Below are positions 1-8,533 of a DNA stretch of 57,894 nt, in pieces. Every line of letters begins with the position of its first letter. Positions within the stretch are counted from its first letter, which is position 1. The position numbers and the translations under genes were made by a program. Source of the stretch: an uncultured Alteromonadaceae bacterium. GTDB lineage: Bacteria > Pseudomonadota > Gammaproteobacteria > Enterobacterales > Alteromonadaceae. The notes beneath the pieces were generated by a model, which was not told the DNA's origin, did no database searches, and worked only from the letters and a program-made list of their open reading frames with translations. The stretch spans positions 1-57,894 of the forward strand of contig CALKGI010000252.1 in assembly GCA_938085045.1 (NCBI GenBank), in the 5' to 3' direction.

Positions 1-80
1 TCCCTTCGATAGAAATCCATTTTTACAACAGATTTGTTTTAAAACAAATCTGTTGTAAAAATGGATTTCTATCGAAGGGA
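1..80. repeat. Perfect 80-bp palindrome at the window edge
   Basis: Bases 1-40 are exactly the reverse complement of bases 41-80, with no spacer and no mismatch. Transcribed from either strand it would fold into a 40-bp hairpin. It begins at the first base of the window. It lies downstream of the histidine kinase gene that ends at 125 on the minus strand, but there is no U-tract that would make it an ordinary terminator. A fold-back artefact at a contig end, a hairpin chromosome end and a genuine long palindrome are all possible. The coincidence with the window start makes an end artefact most likely. Confidence 0.9.
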
Positions 81-124
81 TTTAAGCACCTGTTTACGGG
101 TTGTTATCAATAATGGTTTTAAGC

Positions 125-1411
125 TTATTCTTGATCTGTGTTGCCAACCGGCAAAGTCAAAGTGAAAACAGTGCCTACACCAAGTTCAGATTCTACAGTC
201 AATTCGCCTCCATGTTTATGGACAATATCGTATGAAATCGATAACCCGAGGCCGGTGCCTTCGTCGATGCTTTTGGTGGTATAGAAAGGTTCGAACAGCT
301 GGTTTTTGGTTTGCTCAGTCATGCCGCAGCCATTGTCTTTAATGACAATTTCTACCATGTCTCCTTTTTGTTCGCAACCGGCGATGATTTGGCCAATAAT
401 TTCGTCTGGATTGTCTTTATCTTCTTTGGCTAACAGTGCATCGCAAGCGTTTACAACAAGGTTCATGAACACCTGATTGAGTTTTGCCGGATAACAGGTG
501 ATCTCGGGGTTGGATTTAAAATCTGTGACAAGTTCTACCTGTTGTTTGTATTTGGTTCTGACCAGATTCAGTGTTGAGTTGATATTGTCAGTGATATAAA
601 CCGTCGACAGTTCACTGTCATTCATTGAGCTGGAAAATTTCAAATCTTTAACGATGGTCTTTATTTGTTCTGAACCATCTTCGATTAGGGCAACGTGTTT
701 GGCCAGTGGATCGAATTTGAGCCTAAATTGCTCAAGAATGGCTTCTTCGGCATCTTCGCCTGCCAAGGCAAAAATGAATTTTCGGCATTTGATTAGGTCG
801 ACTTCTAGGTTTTTAATGCATAGATTGACAAGGTTGACCGGATTGTTGAGTTCGTGGGCAACACCCGCCATCAGGTTGCCTAGTTGCGCTAGCTTTTCTG
901 ACAATAACAGTTTCTTTTGGGTAGCGATGATTTCGCGGTTTCGTTGTTCAAGATCTTGGGTTTTTCGTGTTAGCGCTTCTTTTTGCCGTTCGATTTTTTC
1001 AAGCGCGCGTTTTAATTGCGTCCGTTCACAATATAACTGATGAAAAACCCCAACTTTTTGACGCAACACCTCGTCGTTAATTGGTTTGGTCATGTAATCA
1101 ACGGCACCACTGGCGTAACCTTTAAATTCGAATATCTCGTCTTTGGTAAATGCAGTGATAAAAATAATGGGAATGTGTGAGGTTTTGGGGTGTTCAAGAA
1201 TTAAAGAGGCGGTTTCAAATCCATCCATGTTGGGCATATTGGCATCCATCAAGATCAGAAAAAAATCATGCTTATGCGCCATGCTCAATGCTTGTTGGCC
1301 CGAGAATGCTTTAACCAATTCTAATTGTAGCGGTGCTAAAATCCGATCGTAAACAACGTGATTGTTGGGTTCATCGTCGACAACTAAAATTTGGGGTTTG
1401 ATTTCACTCAC
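125..1411 (-). CDS. Response-regulator/histidine kinase (REC-HisKA-HATPase)
   Basis: Soluble two-component signalling protein of 428 residues with the receiver domain first and the kinase second. The REC domain (about 8-122) has the acidic pair D12/D13, phospho-acceptor D56 in LMDANMP, T86 and K109. A coiled coil (about 125-172) links it to the kinase core: H-box AHELNNP with H186, N-box around N321, G1 DNGCGM (359-364) and G2 GTGLGLSI (385-392). All catalytic residues are present, so it should be an active kinase. There is no membrane segment, so it probably receives its input by phosphorylation of D56 from another kinase or through a partner protein. The histidine region resembles NtrB/ZraS-type kinases. 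It stands alone on the minus strand, and no partner regulator is visible. The signal is unknown. Confidence 0.9.
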   Translation of the reverse strand: MSEIKPQILVVDDEPNNHVVYDRILAPLQLELVKAFSGQQALSMAHKHDFFLILMDANMPNMDGFETASLILEHPKTSHIPIIFITAFTKDEIFEFKGYASGAVDYMTKPINDEVLRQKVGVFHQLYCERTQLKRALEKIERQKEALTRKTQDLEQRNREIIATQKKLLLSEKLAQLGNLMAGVAHELNNPVNLVNLCIKNLEVDLIKCRKFIFALAGEDAEEAILEQFRLKFDPLAKHVALIEDGSEQIKTIVKDLKFSSSMNDSELSTVYITDNINSTLNLVRTKYKQQVELVTDFKSNPEITCYPAKLNQVFMNLVVNACDALLAKEDKDNPDEIIGQIIAGCEQKGDMVEIVIKDNGCGMTEQTKNQLFEPFYTTKSIDEGTGLGLSISYDIVHKHGGELTVESELGVGTVFTLTLPVGNTDQE

Positions 1412-1521
1412 TTGTTTTTTCCAATGCTATTCATCGTCCTATTCATACCAGTATAGTTTCTATGGCATGTTTTGCTTGTTAGTTCAGTTTGCTGATACAT
1501 CCGTAAAAATAATATTGGTCA

Positions 1522-2103
1522 CTAAGGCCCCATAGAGAGAATAAATTCATTATTGCTAATTTTTGCCCGGTGTAAATGCAACGTAGGTACTTTGCAACCC
1601 TCAAAAGGTAACTTTAAGTCTAACGATAGGGTGTTTATTGTTGCCAGTTTTTGCTCAAAATGAAAAATTAGCTGGTAATTTACCCATAAATCATTCGGGG
1701 TCTTAAAGGGTTTTGCGCTGCGTTTGTTAAGCGCCGCTGAAACGGGTTTTATTGGGCTATCGGATGATAAAACCGACAGGAGAAAATCGCTTTCATTATA
1801 GTTATGTGACTTAATCTCACCCAATATCAGCAGCGACAACACCAGGTTTTGTTGCGAGTTGTATTGGCCATTTCCTGAGGGAATCACTGGGATGATGGGG
1901 CCAAAGGCCTCAGTTTTGGTGTTAAAGACAACTTCATTGATTTTTAGTGATACCTTTTCGCATTTGAGCTGATAACTGCTTTGAGATGCGTTTTGTACAG
2001 GTTGCCATGAGGAGTCATCATTGATAACAAGGACTTCTTTGGAACCAATGACCGCACAACCGCTAAGTAGCAGGGCAAATATACCAAGAATAAACCGAAT
2101 CAT
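1522..2103 (-). CDS. Predicted lipoprotein of unknown function
   Basis: A 193-residue protein with an N-terminal lipoprotein signal: a short basic start, a hydrophobic stretch and the lipobox LLSGC, with Cys16 as the lipidated residue. It should therefore sit on the outer or inner membrane facing the periplasm. The rest is beta-rich with no family I recognise, and it has two further cysteines at about positions 49 and 170 that could pair. The ATG at 2103 is chosen because it gives a complete signal peptide. It is a single gene, 110 bp upstream (on its strand) of the kinase gene and separated from other genes by a long non-coding region. Confidence 0.75.
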   Translation of the reverse strand: MIRFILGIFALLLSGCAVIGSKEVLVINDDSSWQPVQNASQSSYQLKCEKVSLKINEVVFNTKTEAFGPIIPVIPSGNGQYNSQQNLVLSLLILGEIKSHNYNESDFLLSVLSSDSPIKPVSAALNKRSAKPFKTPNDLWVNYQLIFHFEQKLATINTLSLDLKLPFEGCKVPTLHLHRAKISNNEFILSMGP

Positions 2104-2701
2104 TTTAAGTTAACTTCATTAAGTCACTATTGTTCGTTAAATCTTTACCTCATTTGTGATCAAAATCAATGGTTTTGTTGCATGGCGCAACTTTGAAACT
2201 GTATCTCAAGGTATCTCAAAACCTTAACAATCCCCAAATACAGCCACTTTCTTCAGTTTAACCTTTATTTTAGCTTTCGTTGTTGATTTACAATTTTCAA
2301 ATGGGGAATTAGTGAGCCCATTATGTTTAATAATTGACTACTCTGTGACTTGGTTATGGGTTTTAAAGTGACTAAATGAGCTGTAGATGGTGCAACTGCA
2401 ATCAAAATAACTGCATAAACAGTCACAGTGAACGACTTGTTTTTGTATATAACGTTATGGAATAGACTATTCCTAGGCGTTATCAATAAATATCTGGAGG
2501 GGTATCTCAGATTTATTTTGGTTCGTTTATAAGATTTAAGTTATTGAAATTAAATAATAAAACTAACTGGTTTGACGTCTTCATTAAATAAATCAAGACG
2601 AATTGGCCTGTTTATTGAGGGTTTTTTGACTGTAATCTAATCAATACAGCGGTGATTTTTTATTGCTGCATTCAAACTGAGTCTCGCCTGACGAGGTGGG
2701 G
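2104..2701. other. Gene-poor intergenic stretch
   Basis: No convincing gene. The only longer open frame on the minus strand (2265-2486) would need a TTG start without a ribosome-binding site. The octamer-like string GTATCTCA occurs twice close together near 2201-2217 and again near 2504, which may be a small repeat or binding motif. The region is clearly richer in A and T than the flanking genes. It presumably contains the promoter of the lipoprotein gene, which I cannot place exactly. Confidence 0.5.
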
Positions 2702-2962
2702 TCATATATTGTGCGGCTTACGGCGCAATTTACGACTATTTTTTGATGAGTTAAAATCATTCGACTGTAAAGAAATGATTACAAAAAGCGCAAGTAAAAC
2801 CCAATTGTTTGTTCCCTGTAAGTGAATTGTTGCTTGGTTGTAAATTATTTTCACAGTTGTTATCGTTTTTGCATCGACTGGCAGCGTAAGACTTTCGGCG
2901 GTTAAACAATTACACAAGAACAATAAGAACGACAAGAATAATAACAATGATTGAATACTCAA
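2702..2962 (-). CDS. Possible small membrane protein (weak)
   Basis: An 86-codon frame whose product has a strongly hydrophobic leader (about 4-20), a short polar part, a second hydrophobic segment (about 53-65) and a basic tail rich in K and R. That pattern is what a small inner-membrane protein would look like. The first codon is TTG, no clear Shine-Dalgarno sequence precedes it, and its 5' end faces the next small gene with only about 30 bp between them, leaving little space for two promoters. It could be a chance frame in AT-rich DNA. Confidence 0.25.
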   Translation of the reverse strand: MSIQSLLLFLSFLLFLCNCLTAESLTLPVDAKTITTVKIIYNQATIHLQGTNNWVLLALFVIISLQSNDFNSSKNSRKLRRKPHNI

Positions 2963-2991
2963 AATGCAATCTAACTACAGGAATACAGGCT

Positions 2992-3243
2992 GTGAAAACA
3001 TTTAGACAAATCGCTGTAAGTATTGCTGTTATTCTCACTTATTCGTCGATGAATGTACTGGCAAGCCACTCGTTTGATGCTACAAATAAAACGGCTGCCA
3101 GTACACCCTCTTTTGTTGAAGGACAACTGGGCAAGCACCACACTCGCTTGATTCAAACCATTAACGGTGCAAAAAGTATGCGTGGTGAGAATAAGCGTTC
3201 ACACCAACGTAGTATTAGGCGAATCAACAGATTTAAACCCTGA
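2992..3243 (+). CDS. Small exported basic peptide, unknown function
   Basis: Read from the GTG at 2992 the product has 83 residues: VKTFRQ start, hydrophobic core and a likely signal-peptidase site after VLA (about residue 24). The mature part is about 58 residues, ends in a highly basic segment (KRSHQRSIRRINRFKP) and has no cysteine. The frame is open from an ATG at 2947, but the GTG gives a textbook signal peptide and is preceded by an AGGAA-like ribosome site. A strong rho-independent terminator lies 70 bp downstream, which supports a real transcript. I recognise no family. A periplasmic or secreted cationic peptide is the simplest reading. Confidence 0.5.
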   Translation: MKTFRQIAVSIAVILTYSSMNVLASHSFDATNKTAASTPSFVEGQLGKHHTRLIQTINGAKSMRGENKRSHQRSIRRINRFKP

Positions 3244-3311
3244 ACCTCATACCAAGGTGAGGTTAGGTAACCATGTTCTCTTGTATAGGAATGTTTTGTT
3301 CCTTACTTTCG

Positions 3312-3337
3312 GGAGGGGCTTACGCCCCTCCTTTTTT
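3312..3337 (+). terminator. Rho-independent terminator
   Basis: An 8-bp GC-rich stem (GGAGGGGC, 3312-3319, pairing with 3324-3331) with a four-base loop is followed at once by six T residues (3332-3337). It lies downstream of the small exported-peptide gene on the plus strand and is the clearest terminator in the window. Confidence 0.85.
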
Positions 3338-3561
3338 CGTTTTGGAGATTTGGCCCAATGTAGGGTGTCCGTGCGTAGTAAGGGCCGAGGTTCTGAGGCG
3401 CTACGTGCACCTTTGAACATGACCACCTGGTATGCAGTTGGATGATGGGGAGTGACATTATGGTGCGCAAAGCTGCTCGTGCCTCGCATTTCGCTACGCG
3501 AAAGCACCCTACGGCAAATATCACAGGGTAACGATTGGTTAAGTTTCTTTGTCGATAGTCT
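3338..3561. repeat. Repeat-containing intergenic region between convergent genes
   Basis: No gene is supported here. The region contains inverted copies of a GTAGGGTG / CACCCTAC motif (3360-3367 and 3505-3512). The same core motif builds the long hairpin at 25808-25872, so the two regions probably carry members of one dispersed palindromic repeat family. Short frames on both strands are explained by this composition. Confidence 0.5.
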
Positions 3562-4641
3562 TCACGCCCGGTAAAACGCCCGCCGCAACTCACAATACTG
3601 CATAAATGACTCGCACATGCGCTGTGCGTACATCTTCATCGTATCATCACGACCGTTAACCAAACCATTAATCGCGCCTGCTGCATCTCTGGCACTGACC
3701 ATGCTCATCATTAATCCGTGAGAGGCAATTGGGTCGTATGTCATCGCTGCATCACCCACTGCCAGCCAACCTTCGCCATAAACTTGTTGTAATATCCCGC
3801 TGTCGGCAGCGACGATTTTAGGTGGCGCCAGCAGCTCATATTCACAGGCATTGTTAAGCCCTGCCAAACGTTTGGCTGTGTGCTGGCTTTGTGCCAATAA
3901 ACTTTGCCAGTTTTCGACGCCAGCAGTTACCGTTTTTTGTTGTTGACGAGGGTCAAACATAAAAGCGGTCGCTACCCTCCCGTTAGGAATCTTGGCGCTG
4001 TACCACCAACCGTTTTCGACAGTTTCAACCAAACTTGTGCTGTCTTTTAAATCTTGCCCGGTTTGTAAAAAAGCCACCAAAGCCAGTTGTTCGGACTCAT
4101 ATAATCGTTCAATGGCAAGTTTTCGGGCAACCCAGCTTTGGCGACCTGTTGCGTCTATCACAAACGAAAACTCGCGTGGCGCTGGGCATAAATCGTTGTT
4201 TTTTAACGAGACTTGCCAAATGTCACCATCGCGGACCAATTCGCCAATAGATGTATCGGCATGAATGGCAACGCCGAGGTTTTTGGCTTTGTCTCGCAAC
4301 ATTTGCTCAAATTCGGCTCGGTCGATGTGCCAGCCGTGGCCTTGTGGGTGTTTCATAAAATCATGAAAGGTAGGTTTATCACTATGCCAATAGGCTTGAT
4401 TGCCATAACATTTTTCGTGGTTGGCAGCTTCGAAGTTTTGCCAAACATCCAGCTGTTTAAGTAAGTGTTTGGCGTCTGGTGGCAGGCTTTCACCAATGCG
4501 TAGGCGGGTAGATAATTGCGCTTCAGTACTGCGGTCAATCGCGACCACTTCAAGCCCCAGTCGAGCCAAGAAGTTAGCAACTGCACAACCCGCAGGTCCA
4601 AGGCCAACCACTAAGATTGGCCTGTCTTTTATCGACGACAC
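3562..4641 (-). CDS. lodB: LodB/GoxB-like FAD-dependent maturation enzyme
   Basis: Flavoprotein of 359 residues in the family that includes LodB and GoxB, the partners needed to form the cysteine tryptophylquinone (CTQ) cofactor of LodA/GoxA oxidases. Visible features are the N-terminal dinucleotide-binding motif GLGPAGCAVANFLARLG (about 13-29), the GESLPP motif (about 50-55), shared with halogenase-like flavoproteins, and the late FAD motif GWLAVGDAAMTYDP. The GTG start lies 1 nt after the TAG stop of the oxidase gene upstream, so the two are probably co-transcribed and translationally coupled. It is expected to act in the cytoplasm on the oxidase precursor. The pairing with a LodA-like gene is the strongest evidence for the role. 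Confidence 0.85.
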   Translation of the reverse strand: MSSIKDRPILVVGLGPAGCAVANFLARLGLEVVAIDRSTEAQLSTRLRIGESLPPDAKHLLKQLDVWQNFEAANHEKCYGNQAYWHSDKPTFHDFMKHPQGHGWHIDRAEFEQMLRDKAKNLGVAIHADTSIGELVRDGDIWQVSLKNNDLCPAPREFSFVIDATGRQSWVARKLAIERLYESEQLALVAFLQTGQDLKDSTSLVETVENGWWYSAKIPNGRVATAFMFDPRQQQKTVTAGVENWQSLLAQSQHTAKRLAGLNNACEYELLAPPKIVAADSGILQQVYGEGWLAVGDAAMTYDPIASHGLMMSMVSARDAAGAINGLVNGRDDTMKMYAQRMCESFMQYCELRRAFYRA

Positions 4642-4642
4642 G

Positions 4643-6583
4643 CTAACGCAGTGTTCTTGGATTAACGCTCATCCAATCTGGCTTATCGGTGCCTACTTCG
4701 TCTTTTTCTTCTTTGAGCTGACGCCCGGTTTCGACCCACACCAATTCAGGGAATAATTCCTTGCTTGAGTCGGGTTCTGCGTCGAGTGGTTTTTGCAACA
4801 CTATGCCAGCCTTGTCCCAGTGTTTTACGAATTTGTTGATGCCTTTTAGTCGCGCGTCAATGCTGGTGCCGTTAAGGAATTGCCCTTGGTCATTGTATAT
4901 AAATCCGCGTAACCATTTTTTGCGCTGGCCAACACTAAAGGCTTCAACTTTTTCGTCGTCGCTGGCTTTGGGGTCTTGTAGTACTTTAAAATCGTCTTCG
5001 GTCAGTACGTCATTAGGTACCCTAGCTGGCCAGAAGGTGGGCAGATACTCGCCGCTAAAGATACTGTAAGCCGACAAGCAACTTGAGGTGTCTGATTGCC
5101 ACGGTACCGCCATCCATTTGGTGATGTCGCCGGGGCTGCTGCCGTCAAGCGGGCCGCCCGGTGCCAGTGCAATATAGGGGCTTATTGCAACGCCAAAATT
5201 CTCTTGGGCATTATCTCGGCGTTTTATTCTAAACGGTAAGTCGTTGGCGTACATGATGGCATGGCGCATTGGCCAAGTGAATTCACAGCCGGGGTGAAAA
5301 GGCCCACCAAGCGTTTGTTCTAGTGCAGCTTCGGTTAGGCCGTTGGCTTGTTGTTCGGGTGTCATGTCATCCCATTTTAGGGGGCCTGTGGGTTTTACCA
5401 CATCAAAGTTGCCTTTTGCCCATTGTTCTAGGTGAGCATATTGTAGGTCGGTGACTGCCAGCCAAGCCCGAGGATCTTCATTGCTTGAACTGGTTGTCAT
5501 GGCGTCACCGTACAGTGGCGGCCATGCCTGAGTTTGCTGGGTTTTGTAATCTGGGTTGCGGCAAGACGACAATATCGACTCGCGAAAGGGTCTATTTTTG
5601 TCAGAAGGATTGGCTGCGCGCCTGATTATTTCGTCGCAATCAAAATCATAACCACTACCCCATCCATAGTCTCGCAAGATACCCGCATTAACCCATTGAT
5701 TGATGGTTTGGTGGCTGAGCATTGGATAAATATCTCGAAAAAACTCGGGTTTGTCGGTAATGCAATGTGGGTGAACTTGCGCGGCGATGTTACGCAGCAG
5801 GTCGTAACCTGTGGTTGACGCCTGAACCCCAACGGCAAAATCTGGTGGTGCGGTGACCACCCATGCGCCAATTGCAGTGAGTTCTCGTGAGCCATTATCG
5901 TCTGTGATACAAACTTTTGCATTGACTGGGCCGTCAGACGTATCGTCATACCAACCTTGGTTATTGGCAAAGGTGGTCAGTTTGCTGCCGTTAAACGACT
6001 TGGATTTGCCTCGGCCACCCAAAAAAAGTAAGCGGCCAGCGTCATCGGTGCGCACTTCACCTAGTTTTACTGTTTTGCCATTAATTTCGCCGTCATTAAA
6101 TTGATAGTCTTTGCCATTAACGTCTTTACCGCTGATGTTTTGCGGTGATGGTTCAATCATTAATTCTTTACGTGTCGCACCTTGATATTCGCGGTTACGC
6201 ATTGGGCTTTGTAGTGGCAGGCCATTTGGCGTGCTCACGCCGTTTGCATCATATTTGCCATTGGCTGCTGGAATGTCTAAAGCCATATCAAACTCGTACC
6301 AAGACGCTTTTTTGTTGGCAATTTCTACAGTCCAGTCAATGGTTACGCCTGTTTGGTCAAGGTTAAGCTCGCCAAGGATTTTGCCGTTTTTATCTAGGCC
6401 GTAAATATAAAACTGGGCGGCTTGGCGTTTGATTTTACCTTCGCTATCTCGAAAATCGCTGTCGTCTTGGGCGGGTTGCCCGGGAATGGTTGAACCAATG
6501 AAATATTCGTTTTTACTGTTGCCGATACGAGCAATACCAATGGCCGGATAAATCGCAACGCTATCTACATCGTTTAAGTTCAT
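4643..6583 (-). CDS. lodA: LodA-like CTQ-dependent amino-acid oxidase
   Basis: Protein of 646 residues in the LodA/GoxA family of quinoprotein oxidases, which oxidatively deaminate amino acids (lysine at the epsilon position in LodA, glycine in GoxA) and release H2O2 and ammonia. The N-terminus carries the family signature YPAIGIARIGNS followed by YFIG (12-30), and the C-terminal half has the conserved blocks PGCEFTWPMR (431-440), WMAVPWQSD (490-498) and YLPTFWPARVPN (513-524). The CTQ in LodA is made from a Cys and a Trp 65 residues apart; C433 and W495 (62 apart) are the best match here, with C502 and W518 as alternatives. No classical signal peptide is visible, as in LodA. The substrate cannot be told from sequence alone. 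The lodB-like gene follows at once. Confidence 0.9.
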   Translation of the reverse strand: MNLNDVDSVAIYPAIGIARIGNSKNEYFIGSTIPGQPAQDDSDFRDSEGKIKRQAAQFYIYGLDKNGKILGELNLDQTGVTIDWTVEIANKKASWYEFDMALDIPAANGKYDANGVSTPNGLPLQSPMRNREYQGATRKELMIEPSPQNISGKDVNGKDYQFNDGEINGKTVKLGEVRTDDAGRLLFLGGRGKSKSFNGSKLTTFANNQGWYDDTSDGPVNAKVCITDDNGSRELTAIGAWVVTAPPDFAVGVQASTTGYDLLRNIAAQVHPHCITDKPEFFRDIYPMLSHQTINQWVNAGILRDYGWGSGYDFDCDEIIRRAANPSDKNRPFRESILSSCRNPDYKTQQTQAWPPLYGDAMTTSSSNEDPRAWLAVTDLQYAHLEQWAKGNFDVVKPTGPLKWDDMTPEQQANGLTEAALEQTLGGPFHPGCEFTWPMRHAIMYANDLPFRIKRRDNAQENFGVAISPYIALAPGGPLDGSSPGDITKWMAVPWQSDTSSCLSAYSIFSGEYLPTFWPARVPNDVLTEDDFKVLQDPKASDDEKVEAFSVGQRKKWLRGFIYNDQGQFLNGTSIDARLKGINKFVKHWDKAGIVLQKPLDAEPDSSKELFPELVWVETGRQLKEEKDEVGTDKPDWMSVNPRTLR

Positions 6584-6712
6584 GTTTAACCTCTTGCCTT
6601 TTTGTTGTTGAAAATTAGCAGGGATGCCTGATTAGGAACAATAAGTTTAGGCGGGGTTGTGGGGATTGCAAGGTGGGATTCGTCGCATTCGACAAGGCAG
6701 ATTTTATCAAAA

Positions 6713-6742
6713 AAGGGCGATCACAGGGAATTGCCCCTACGA
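6713..6742. repeat. Short palindromic intergenic repeat (GGGCGAT...ATTGCCCCTACG)
   Basis: An imperfect hairpin (GGGCGAT at 6715-6721 pairing with ATTGCCC at 6730-6736, one G-U) ending in CCCTACG. The element at 46913-46943 has the same layout and shares the CAC-GGG...GCCCCTACG core. It lies between msrQ and the lodA-like gene and may act as a transcript stabiliser or weak terminator for the lodAB... no open frame uses it. Confidence 0.6.
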
Positions 6743-6747
6743 TTAAA

Positions 6748-7380
6748 TCAATTGGTTTTACGCAACATCTGTTTGATTTTATCTCGCCGAAAATAAAGCA
6801 TCACAAAAGCCATAAAAAAGTAAATTAGCGGTTCTAAAACATCTGATTTAACCGACCAATAAAAATGCGTTGGTACCAGTAAAATGATCAAATAATTGTA
6901 GTTATGCAGCTTTTGCCAGCGTTTACCCAGCTTGCGTTTACAATAATCTGGCGAGGTGACGGCTAACATTAACAACAGACTAAATACCACCATGCCAACT
7001 GTGATGTAAGGGCGTTTGATGATTTCGCTGGTGAGCAACGACAAGTCCCATTGCAACTCAAAAGCGGCGTAGCTCACCAAGTGTAAACAGGCATAAAGGA
7101 AGGCGTATAGGCCCAGCAGGCGGCGGCTTCGCATCAACCAACTGAGTTTGAATTTTTTTGCCAGTGGTGAGACTGCCAAGGTGATTAACAACAGGTTTAA
7201 ACCACCAATACCGGTAGAGTGAATGACCTCTTTAACCGGATCGCTGCCTAGTAAGTCATTGATGGCTTTGTAATAAAGGTCGATGACAATCCATAATGCG
7301 CTGATGTGAACAAAGGCTTTAAACAGCAATATCTTGCGTGACATTGTCAGCAGAGGCTTTTTCATCAGGTCTGTGGTCAC
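6748..7380 (-). CDS. msrQ: MsrQ, haem-binding membrane subunit
   Basis: Inner-membrane cytochrome b-type protein (YedZ family, 210 residues) that passes electrons from the quinone pool or a cytoplasmic flavin donor to MsrP in the periplasm. The sequence shows five to six hydrophobic helices, including the typical block LLGLYAFLYACLHLVSY with the haem-ligand histidine and a second conserved HNYNYL region near the end. The GTG start shares one base with the msrP stop (TAGTG), so translation is coupled; an in-frame ATG five codons later is an alternative. It is encoded directly downstream of msrP, the normal gene order for this methionine sulfoxide reductase system. Confidence 0.93.
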   Translation of the reverse strand: MTTDLMKKPLLTMSRKILLFKAFVHISALWIVIDLYYKAINDLLGSDPVKEVIHSTGIGGLNLLLITLAVSPLAKKFKLSWLMRSRRLLGLYAFLYACLHLVSYAAFELQWDLSLLTSEIIKRPYITVGMVVFSLLLMLAVTSPDYCKRKLGKRWQKLHNYNYLIILLVPTHFYWSVKSDVLEPLIYFFMAFVMLYFRRDKIKQMLRKTN

Positions 7381-8387
7381 TAAAAGTTTTTCCTTAAATC
7401 TAAACCTTTATACAAACCTGCGACTTCTTCGGCATAACCATTAAAGGGCAGGGTAGGAATACGGTTGCGTGACAACAAACCGCCGCTGGTGATTAGCCGT
7501 TCGCTGGCTTGGCTCCATCTGGGGTGGTCGACTTCGGGGTTTACGTTGGCGTAAAAACCATATTCGCTGGGCAGTAACTGATTCCATGAATTAATGGGTT
7601 GGCGTTCGGTCAGTTCTATTTTAACGATTGATTTGATGCTTTTAAATCCATACTTCCACGGTACCACCAAACGAATCGGTGCGCCGTTTTGTGGTGGCAG
7701 GGTTTTGCCGTATATGCCTACCGCTAACATGGTCAGCGGATTCATTGCTTCTTCTATGGTTAGGCCTTCAACATACGGGTAATCGATGCCGCCGCCCTTG
7801 AAACGGTTGGCTTGTCCGGGCATTTGGGTGGGCGATTTTAAGGTCGTGAATTTAACGAATTTGCCTTTAGAGCCCACGCCGGCTTTTGTCAGTAATGAGG
7901 CTAATGAAAACCCAACCCATGGGATGACCATCGACCAAGCTTCTACGCAGCGCAAGCGGTAAATGCGCTCTTCAAGTGGGAATGATTTTAGTAGGTCGTC
8001 GTAGTCGAGCGTTAATGGTTTATCTACCGCCCCTTTTACTTCTAATTGCCATGGGTTGACCTTAAAATTTTGCGCGTTTTCGGCAGGATCTGATTTTTTG
8101 GTGCCAAATTCATAAAAATTATTGTGATGAGTGGCTTTTTGTTCGGGGGTTTGTTTCATCGCCTCGTTTTGTTTGTCGGCCTTGAATTTTAGTGGCTCGA
8201 CTTTGAACCCGGGTTCTTTTTTATCAGAAAACACATCAAACAGGTCGGCCTGAGCAGAACCCGACAACAGCGCAGAGGCACCAACAAAGCCCATTTTTTT
8301 CAATAGACTGCGGCGGTCGCGATAAATGCGCTCGTCAGTAACGTCCTGTTCTTTGGCATCTGATTTTTTAGCGATATTGATTTGCAT
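7380..8387 (-). CDS. msrP: MsrP, periplasmic methionine sulfoxide reductase (Mo enzyme)
   Basis: Molybdopterin-dependent catalytic subunit (YedY family) that reduces methionine sulfoxide in oxidised periplasmic proteins. From the ATG at 8387 it has 335 residues, close to the usual 334. A twin-arginine signal ([10 protein letters not shown] followed by a hydrophobic stretch and SAQA) directs export of the folded enzyme. The Mo-ligand cysteine is in [14 protein letters not shown], and the block [20 protein letters not shown] is typical of the sulfite-oxidase fold. The frame is open up to 8411, but there it begins with TTG and AAAGGAAG lies inside it, at the right distance from the ATG at 8387. 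It is transcribed with msrQ. Confidence 0.95.
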   Translation of the reverse strand: MQINIAKKSDAKEQDVTDERIYRDRRSLLKKMGFVGASALLSGSAQADLFDVFSDKKEPGFKVEPLKFKADKQNEAMKQTPEQKATHHNNFYEFGTKKSDPAENAQNFKVNPWQLEVKGAVDKPLTLDYDDLLKSFPLEERIYRLRCVEAWSMVIPWVGFSLASLLTKAGVGSKGKFVKFTTLKSPTQMPGQANRFKGGGIDYPYVEGLTIEEAMNPLTMLAVGIYGKTLPPQNGAPIRLVVPWKYGFKSIKSIVKIELTERQPINSWNQLLPSEYGFYANVNPEVDHPRWSQASERLITSGGLLSRNRIPTLPFNGYAEEVAGLYKGLDLRKNF

Positions 8388-8533
8388 GGTTGCTGCTTCC
8401 TTTATTGTCAATATAGTAGGCTATGGTTCAACGTCGCTTTTGCGTATACTGCTGAGCGAACTCTAATAATAGACAGTGTTTGTGTCTGTGATATTTCTTT
8501 GGTCTAAGAAAAAATTGAGAAAAACACCTCCTT

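Noticed and set aside
2265-2486. 73-codon frame on the minus strand
   Set aside because: TTG start, no ribosome site, AT-rich non-coding context, no family.
3247-3593. Overlapping minus-strand frames in the convergent gap
   Set aside because: They run through a terminator and palindromic repeats; composition explains them.
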